Assembly: GCA_021106755.1 (NCBI GenBank)
Contig: JAIOTM010000039.1
Location: forward strand, 1 to 21,547
Origin: Candidatus Cloacimonadota bacterium
GTDB taxonomy: Bacteria > Cloacimonadota > Cloacimonadia > Cloacimonadales > JAIOQZ01
Direction of reading: 5' to 3'
DNA: 21,547 nt
Both the position numbers and the translations under genes were made by a program. The notes below the pieces were generated by a model. That model did no database searches and was not told the origin of the DNA. It was given only the letters and a program-made list of their open reading frames with translations. Positions 16,801-21,547 of this stretch are shown here, piece by piece. How positions within the stretch are numbered: position 1 is the stretch's first letter; every line of letters starts with the position of its first letter.

Positions 16801-19250
16801 TCGACAAAACCATACGCGCCAAGATGGATACCTTTTTCTGTCTCCTTTTTCTGTCGAATACCTTTTAACCGCTTGGTAGCAAAAGATGTAACCCAGGCAT
16901 CAACACGGTGGGAAGCAAGGTCAAGGGATTCACGAAAAAGTCTGTCAAAATCTGGTTGTTCTTTATCATCGCTAAAAGTCTGCAAAATATCGCGCATAGT
17001 ATCAGGACCAACCCTAAAGATATCATCTATTTGTTGGAGATTGCTGAATTGGCCGCCAAGTTGCTGTTTTTTCTCAAGTATACGGCATGCGAGCTTGTAT
17101 CGTACACCATACCCTTCACGTTCCGGATGCCTGGGTTGATCATCCTTGATACGCTGCACGATCTGCTCCGGCTCCTTGACCGAATTGAAAAAACTGAGCA
17201 CGTTGGTTGATGAAAGTCTGCAAATCGCTTCTTTTATCTCTTTTCCGAAGCTATCAGATTCCTTATTAGCAAGTAATAAGGCTCGTTGAAACATATCTGC
17301 AAGAAGAGTCTTTGAATTAGTTACCCCGTTTTGACAAATTTCCGCAAGATATTCAGATGGAGAGGTGGCTTCATCGTTGAAGTCCCGCACCATCCCGATT
17401 GGTTCATCCGAACCATCCCACCAACCTAATATTTTCAACAACGGTTTTGCTTTTTTATCCTCTTCCTCGCTAGCGCCGGGATCACCAAGGAACACTTTGG
17501 CATCTTTTCCGGAAAGACTGGCGAGAAGGTTCGCAATGCGCTCCTGGACTGAGTCCCAGGACTCTGACCACTTGGCCATCCACTGGAGAGGTGTGAGGCC
17601 GGAATTCTCATATGCACTGCCAGATCCGAACGCGTAGTTACGAAGAACCGCCAGCAGCCAAGCTATGAAACCTTCATCGACAAACGGACGAGCGCGGTAT
17701 GTTACCGAACGGGGTTCCATTGACAGAATTCGCAAGAGCGTCTCATCCGGGTCATCCTGTGGTACACCAATCCGCGGTACGCGTTGAGGATTCCGTGCGA
17801 AGTCTAACCATCGTGTATAGAATTGTGTAACGACATGATATAGCACAATATCCAGGGGCGATGGATCACTGTCATCGTACCAGGGAGACCATGCAGGCAT
17901 CCCTTTCATTTTACCAGTATGTAACAAGATATTCGATACTGGCAATACACCATAGGGTTGACGACCGATACGAAGGGTTGGCAGTGGACCGCCACCGCGG
18001 ACGAATTTGCGCATATGTTTTCTGATAAAGGTGAGCTGATCCTGATCCAAAATACCTGGCAGAAGGTGGCGCAAGAAGTATTCACCTGTAACTGTCCATA
18101 TGACAGTATTCATATCTGCTGCATATGAATCGCTGACAGAGCCGGCTCCTTCGACGAAACGGAGTAGATCCGGGTTGATCCCCAGTGCATCCGCCAATCG
18201 GTGAGCATTGGTGCGTAGTTCTCCCGTTGGCTGCGCCTCCCAGTTTGATGGTCCTTCTATTTCAATCTCGTAGGCGGTATCATGTTCCTCACGAGAAGAG
18301 TACGGTGACTTGACTTCATTCGTGTTGTTTGTTGGTGTGCCTGGCGCAACGAATCCAAGACCACTGCTATAGTGATGGGCGTCAAGTAGTTTCTCCAGTT
18401 CAACCATGCCGCCAGAGGGATCGGTCCATTTAATACCGACAGCAATGATTCGGTCGAATCCCATTGCCAGATCCACCGGAGACAAGTCAATTTCTACTGC
18501 AAATCCATCGCTCACAGCTGTATCAAAATCGTGAACCCATTTTGAACGATCATCGAAAAGGCTTGTTATATCGTTATCTAATGAGCTGATAACTGTACTG
18601 TCCGTTCGAACCGGATTTGATGTTACCGTGTAAATTATATTGCCGTGTCGGTAGGCAAAGACCCAAAACCTGTCCGGCAATGCTATAAGCTTTGGTTGTT
18701 GAATCCTGCTTGTTGGACGATTCCCAATAGTATCAGACTCGAAATCATATTCCTTGGAAAAATCAGCGATAAATGCCGCGCGAGTAGGCCCGAACCTTGA
18801 CGAAAGAATTCGCCAGGCATCCTTGTTGTTACTCTCCGATAATTTGTACATTCTGGCTGCATCATACTCTGGTTGAGTCAAAGATGTCTCGTGAGAGTGA
18901 ATAGAAATCTGATCAGGATATATTCGAACACGTAGCTGCTTGGATGTGAATCGCGTTTCTAACCTTAACGGTAGCAGTAGCACCGGATGAGCGATGCATG
19001 GAGTGTATTTAGAGTCTTCAACAAAGCCATCGATGTTTTTTGGGTTAGCAAACAGTTCTTGAATTTGACGATACTCTGTAAACCGTTTTTCTGGACGATT
19101 TTGTTTAGATGCGAGGATTGTCTCCACCACAGCCTTTGTGAAACCGTTTTTATTACGTGGATCAAGAAGTTCGACGAGGCGATCGGCTTCGTTGACTTCA
19201 TTAATCATCACAACCAATCGTGCATTGAAATCCGAAGATGATATTCTCAT
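13842..19250 (-). CDS. Giant conserved uncharacterised protein, 1802 aa, with two ComEA-like helix-hairpin-helix inserts
   Basis: This is the first gene of the operon. I recall its blocks from large unnamed bacterial proteins: PVLLLPLRLETRF (89-101) then LRVRIYPDQISIHSHE (106-121), LRIGRQPYGVLPV (426-438), GAYGFVEDLKPR (811-822), the SERVRKGLQILEGMRQAQPP and GALIGYQFERAL series (876-907), LLLTEGVYQAVQGNYERA (1000-1017), and near the end IIDEWNELIPS then VAYQYDSPNAKAPQTLLLAI (1687-1706). Between conserved blocks, residues 1106-1234 hold two ComEA-type helix-hairpin-helix units (VNINTASQEEL; VNVNRASIEEL). A further beta-rich insert may lie at about 1367-1455. No signal peptide, Walker motif or catalytic signature is apparent. 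AGGATGA lies about 10 bases before the ATG at 19250. The end overlaps the next gene by 22 bases. A scaffold role is inferred from size and conserved block order. Confidence 0.9.
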   Translation of the reverse strand: MRISSSDFNARLVVMINEVNEADRLVELLDPRNKNGFTKAVVETILASKQNRPEKRFTEYRQIQELFANPKNIDGFVEDSKYTPCIAHPVLLLPLRLETRFTSKQLRVRIYPDQISIHSHETSLTQPEYDAARMYKLSESNNKDAWRILSSRFGPTRAAFIADFSKEYDFESDTIGNRPTSRIQQPKLIALPDRFWVFAYRHGNIIYTVTSNPVRTDSTVISSLDNDITSLFDDRSKWVHDFDTAVSDGFAVEIDLSPVDLAMGFDRIIAVGIKWTDPSGGMVELEKLLDAHHYSSGLGFVAPGTPTNNTNEVKSPYSSREEHDTAYEIEIEGPSNWEAQPTGELRTNAHRLADALGINPDLLRFVEGAGSVSDSYAADMNTVIWTVTGEYFLRHLLPGILDQDQLTFIRKHMRKFVRGGGPLPTLRIGRQPYGVLPVSNILLHTGKMKGMPAWSPWYDDSDPSPLDIVLYHVVTQFYTRWLDFARNPQRVPRIGVPQDDPDETLLRILSMEPRSVTYRARPFVDEGFIAWLLAVLRNYAFGSGSAYENSGLTPLQWMAKWSESWDSVQERIANLLASLSGKDAKVFLGDPGASEEEDKKAKPLLKILGWWDGSDEPIGMVRDFNDEATSPSEYLAEICQNGVTNSKTLLADMFQRALLLANKESDSFGKEIKEAICRLSSTNVLSFFNSVKEPEQIVQRIKDDQPRHPEREGYGVRYKLACRILEKKQQLGGQFSNLQQIDDIFRVGPDTMRDILQTFSDDKEQPDFDRLFRESLDLASHRVDAWVTSFATKRLKGIRQKKETEKGIHLGAYGFVEDLKPRDDKLSEGYFHTHSTGQAAAAAVLYNAYLTHDPKETTDGPDDIRTENPFHINLTSERVRKGLQILEGMRQAQPPGALIGYQFERALRNHIEPLEQYIDDFREKFPLVAHKVTAADEDESAEAVAARNVVDGVALIRDYNDENEEESKVQAILNSSGDHKNYLIIIIESVRDILDAVSDLLLTEGVYQAVQGNYERAGAALEAASGNLSPPAELESISTPVSGRSLQHRVGILFNKTSEDYNFEDDPRSAAEPRIAKWFESVLGEMKTIGAKFEFWEEETNPAFPALVNINTASQEELKALQPINDSLAQRIIEERSSERGLFKKISDLIRVKGIATEIAAKLKPLVTTGYIERVNVNRASIEELEELPHIGDVDGLATKIKNNRWFTCIDDLMSEMTNDEKEIIEQLRPYITTGLNTIGLDKLKLNAADFLYIAQVPVEGAETEIEQRLAQVVRKEFSLPATQQIEILADQSGGFENSLANAIELTRNTLGLLAAGTPMSPDSMCHPGDIKDEGYNNNDVINLIGRVENAQAGIKSTITKLKNITVFNNTNLRLKGCNKTFIMADKRLRHNPTDTIWKLDKIVTINKSGTADVTATTTQKSPPVRISPTTDWEIIDLVDGWESAESVSGSVIANPEEITVLLLKASLYGIPGSFSPGSDDPYLIDRYENTLEELRRRETVCKRLVKEAEANNNSNGKIKKLTKAMKALFGKSFIVLPTFVPSQPEEPPGSLNKALGQDILNGLGDERVRLWMQQAAAVQEGVAKLEDNMMMREAWSQTPSPHLKISQLPYTENRKWLGLSREEGAEEKPKKNWARSPLSLALISHGNRPIFSADTVGTAGNRTITSGIIIDEWNELIPSPKVNTSVAYQYDSPNAKAPQTLLLAISGNMNNPDAPWTPEALAEIVRDTADLAKVRSVDIDALAADPNQQAGVQPEPVGGILPGIYLPTDPDQPSSIREIPSETIEGWLEHLATKEWWELWP

Positions 19251-19422
19251 ATAAAAATCATCCTAAAAGCCGGGATTCTCCATTTAGCTTTCGATGCAAT
19301 TAGTAGGAAATAGGATTTTACTACATCTATAATAATTATCCTGATAAGCACCCGAAAGTATCCAATCCATACGAATTTCCTATCTTAACTAACATTACAA
19401 AAAGTAATCCTGAATTGTCAAT

Positions 19423-19467
19423 GGCATGCATGCCTGATTAGCACTCGGAATGGCATACAGGCATACA
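19423..19467. promoter_or_regulatory. Candidate operator: palindrome plus GGCATRCA repeats
   Basis: GGCATGCATGCC at 19423-19434 is a perfect 12-base palindrome. Two abutting copies of GGCATACA follow at 19452-19467, so the 8-base motif GGCATRCA occurs three times within 45 bases. The placement, about 175 bases upstream of the cassette start, suits a regulator binding site. No regulator gene is visible. Confidence 0.3.
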
Positions 19468-19660
19468 TCTGATCCGAATACATCACAAAAACACATTTTA
19501 AGAAGCTCTTAGGGGGACTTTAACCGCAACTGGGTGGAGAAACATAGGGCGGAAACTGACATGAGCCCGTTCGCTTCTGGAATCATCTGTCTTTCGTCTT
19601 ATCCTTAGCGATTCTATTCAATTATTTTTATCAAACTCAATCTTTGTCATAACTTGTCTT

Positions 19661-19686
19661 CTTTTTGCTGAAGCATAAGCAAAAAG
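19661..19686. repeat. Inverted repeat / hairpin
   Basis: CTTTTTGCT (19661-19669) and AGCAAAAAG (19678-19686) form a perfect 9-base-pair stem with an 8-base loop. No convergent gene end is nearby, so it is more likely a regulatory palindrome or leader hairpin than a terminator. Confidence 0.45.
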
Positions 19687-19813
19687 AGGTCTATTGTGAT
19701 AGATATTTATGCGGTTATGCTTAACCGAAATTACGAACTTGGATTATGCATGAGTATCCAATATTGTTCCATCTGACAAGAAATTCTTAACACAGACGAA
19801 TGTGATTAAATAA

Positions 19814-21547
19814 ATGAGCATAACCGGAGCCGCACCTGAACAGGGACAGCTCGTTCGCCTGCGTAACAGGTATTTCATCGTTGAGGATGTTATCCCGCAT
19901 GATACGGGCCCTGCGGTATCTCCCATAACAAGAGTAAGCCTTGAATGCATTGATGATGACAGGCTTGGAGAATCCCTCGCTGTTATCTGGGAACGCGAAG
20001 TCAATACGAGAATTCTTGAAGACATCAGCCTGCCTGCAATGCAAGACTGGGACAAACCGCATGAATTCAATTCATTTCTCCGTGCTGTCAGATGGTCCAC
20101 AACATCCACACTATCCGGGAATGTTCTTCATTGTCCCTTCATGGGTGCGATTGATCTGGAACCATACCAGGTAGCACCTGCAGTCCGTGCAGTGATGATG
20201 CCAAGGGTTAACCTGCTTATTGCCGATGATGTTGGCCTTGGTAAAACCATTGAATCCGGTCTTGTACTTCAGGAGATGATAAGCAGGAACCGCGTGAGGG
20301 ATTGTTTGATAGTCTGTCCTGCTTCTCTTCAGGTGCAGTGGCAGGAGGAGATGGACGAGAAATTCAACCTGTCGTTCAAGATCATCGACCGCCATGCAAT
20401 ACTTAATCTCAGGAGGGAGTACGGTACTCACGTTAATCCCTGGCAGAGTCATCCATGGCTTATAACCAGTATGGATTTCATAAAGAGGGAAGTGCATCTC
20501 AGGAATTTCACAGCAGGGCTCCGGAAATCAGACGGAACAATGTCCTCCTGGGATCTCATGATCCTTGATGAGGCTCACAACTGTGCTCCTACCGGACGGC
20601 AGTGGTACGTACGGGATTCTCAGAGAACAAAGATGCTCAGGAACCTGTCTCCTCACTTCAGGCACAGGCTTTTTGTTACGGCAACTCCCCATAATGGGTA
20701 CACAGAGAGTTTCACCGGATTGCTGGAACTGCTGGACCCTCTCCGTTTTCATCGTGATTCACAGGTTGACAGATCATCAGTCAGTGCCGTCATGATCAGG
20801 CGGATGAAGGACGAGATACTTGCCCTGGGAACCACCCGCAACCTTGCCAGGCGCAGGGTGGAGGCGCTTGAAGTACCACCTGAAGCAACCGCGAACAAAA
20901 TAGCGGAAACCCTCGATGAGTACATCACCAGCAGACTAAAAGAACAGATGGATGCGAATGTGCGCATGCCTGTAAGGTTCGCGCTAACCATGCTCAAGAA
21001 GCGCTTCCTCTCCTGCCCTCTTGCTTTCCACAGATCGATGCTTACCCATGCCGATCATTTCTTTAAAGCACGAACAGACACAACAGAAACAGAACCGGAT
21101 CGCAAACTGATGGAAATCGCGGTGAAGAGAACCGAAGAAGACCATGCAGACGATCTGTTAAAGGACCAGCTTGAGGGACAGGCGCTGACTGAATGTTCCA
21201 GATTCTTTCCGGGACTTTCAACAGCGCAGAAACAAAACCTTCAATATCTGCTGCAGCAATCAGAAAAGAACAGCCTTGCTGAGGACTCAAAAACAGCAGT
21301 GCTGAAAGGCTGGATCGAGAATCATCTGAAAACGGAGAATGACTGGAACAGAGAGCGCCTGATAATATTCACCGAATACAGGGATACTCTTGAATACCTC
21401 CGCCATCACCTTGAAAACTTCTGCGGTGAAGACAGAATAATGCAGCTGTACGGCGGCATGAACTCTACTGAACGGGAAATCATAAAAAGCACCTTCCAGA
21501 CAGACCCGCGAACAAACCCCCTCCGAATTCTCATAGCCACGGATGCT
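19814..21547 (+). CDS. drmD: SNF2-family helicase resembling DISARM DrmD (5' 578 codons, runs off the window)
   Basis: The frame is open from ATG 19814 to the right edge, with an in-frame TAA directly before the start. Superfamily 2 motifs appear in order: LEPYQVAPA (115-123), Walker A ADDVGLGKT (137-145), Walker B DEAH (252-255), TATPHNG (289-295), LIIFTEYRDTLEYL (516-529), and LIATDA (573-578) at the cut, where motif V begins. The N-terminal block GQLVRLRNRYFIVEDV (11-26) with SLECIDDDRLGESLAVIWE (42-60) fits my memory of DrmD, an ATP-driven helicase-like protein of class 1 DISARM restriction systems. In class 1, drmD comes first, followed by drmMI, drmA, drmB and drmC, so those would be expected to the right. 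No clear Shine-Dalgarno is seen. A RapA-like or other standalone SNF2 helicase is the alternative. Confidence 0.75.
   Translation, partial: MSITGAAPEQGQLVRLRNRYFIVEDVIPHDTGPAVSPITRVSLECIDDDRLGESLAVIWEREVNTRILEDISLPAMQDWDKPHEFNSFLRAVRWSTTSTLSGNVLHCPFMGAIDLEPYQVAPAVRAVMMPRVNLLIADDVGLGKTIESGLVLQEMISRNRVRDCLIVCPASLQVQWQEEMDEKFNLSFKIIDRHAILNLRREYGTHVNPWQSHPWLITSMDFIKREVHLRNFTAGLRKSDGTMSSWDLMILDEAHNCAPTGRQWYVRDSQRTKMLRNLSPHFRHRLFVTATPHNGYTESFTGLLELLDPLRFHRDSQVDRSSVSAVMIRRMKDEILALGTTRNLARRRVEALEVPPEATANKIAETLDEYITSRLKEQMDANVRMPVRFALTMLKKRFLSCPLAFHRSMLTHADHFFKARTDTTETEPDRKLMEIAVKRTEEDHADDLLKDQLEGQALTECSRFFPGLSTAQKQNLQYLLQQSEKNSLAEDSKTAVLKGWIENHLKTENDWNRERLIIFTEYRDTLEYLRHHLENFCGEDRIMQLYGGMNSTEREIIKSTFQTDPRTNPLRILIATDA

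Larger units (their letters stand above)
19251..19813. other. Divergent intergenic region (563 bases) with candidate control elements
   Basis: This region separates the minus-strand cassette from the plus-strand helicase and should hold both promoters. I found no RNA gene and no convincing ORF. A candidate cassette promoter on the minus strand is TTTCGG, 17 bases, TATTAT upstream of 19250, and a candidate helicase promoter is TTGGAT, 17 bases, TATTGT upstream of 19814. Both are weak. The region also holds the GGCATRCA repeats (19423-19467) and a 9-base-pair hairpin (19661-19686). Confidence 0.5.

Noticed and set aside
639..19250. Contractile injection system, tailocin or Tc toxin complex
   Set aside because: Large co-transcribed proteins suggested this, but I see no sheath, tube, baseplate, spike, AAA ATPase, Rhs or TcA/TcB motifs.
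19661..19686. Rho-independent terminator
   Set aside because: It lies upstream of both divergent genes, not behind any visible gene end, and the stem is AT-rich rather than GC-rich.

Overview
The window looks like bacterial accessory DNA of moderate GC. Short intergenic gaps, Shine-Dalgarno-type ribosome sites and a DISARM-type helicase support a bacterium. Nothing in it fixes the phylum.

Layout. Positions 1-74 resemble the terminal repeats of an IS21-type insertion sequence whose body would lie to the left. Positions 75-638 are intergenic and hold one start-less reading frame on the minus strand (338-613) that may be a gene remnant. Positions 639-19250 are almost entirely filled by six minus-strand genes, transcribed right to left: a 1802-residue protein, a 163-residue protein, a 754-residue protein, a 909-residue protein, a 1196-residue protein with a DUF6603 core, and a 1358-residue protein. 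Four junctions overlap or are separated by at most 13 bases. The fifth gap is 59 bases and may hold an internal promoter. This is one 18.6-kb operon-like cassette. A 563-base divergent intergenic region follows. From 19814 to the right edge runs the first 578 codons of a plus-strand SNF2-family helicase that resembles DrmD of class 1 DISARM anti-phage systems.

The cassette is the main interest. I recognise the 1802-, 754- and 1358-residue proteins from remembered conserved motifs of large uncharacterised bacterial proteins. The 1196-residue one matches the DUF6603 family. I know no assigned function for this combination. None of the proteins shows a clear signal peptide, and none of the four large scaffold proteins shows a recognisable nucleotide-binding or catalytic motif. 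Several carry apparent inserted modules: two ComEA-like helix-hairpin-helix units in the 1802-residue protein, and an FN3-like domain plus a seven-copy, 12-residue Cys-Pro repeat in the 1358-residue protein. The 909-residue gene is strikingly AT-rich and its protein carries an IHG-(x)6-GC-W motif that could be a Cys/His active site. It looks like a cargo or effector placed among structural partners.

Working model (inference): the five other proteins form a large multi-protein assembly, and the AT-rich gene supplies a variable activity. The neighbouring DrmD-like gene suggests a defence or accessory island, but does not prove that the cassette is a defence system.
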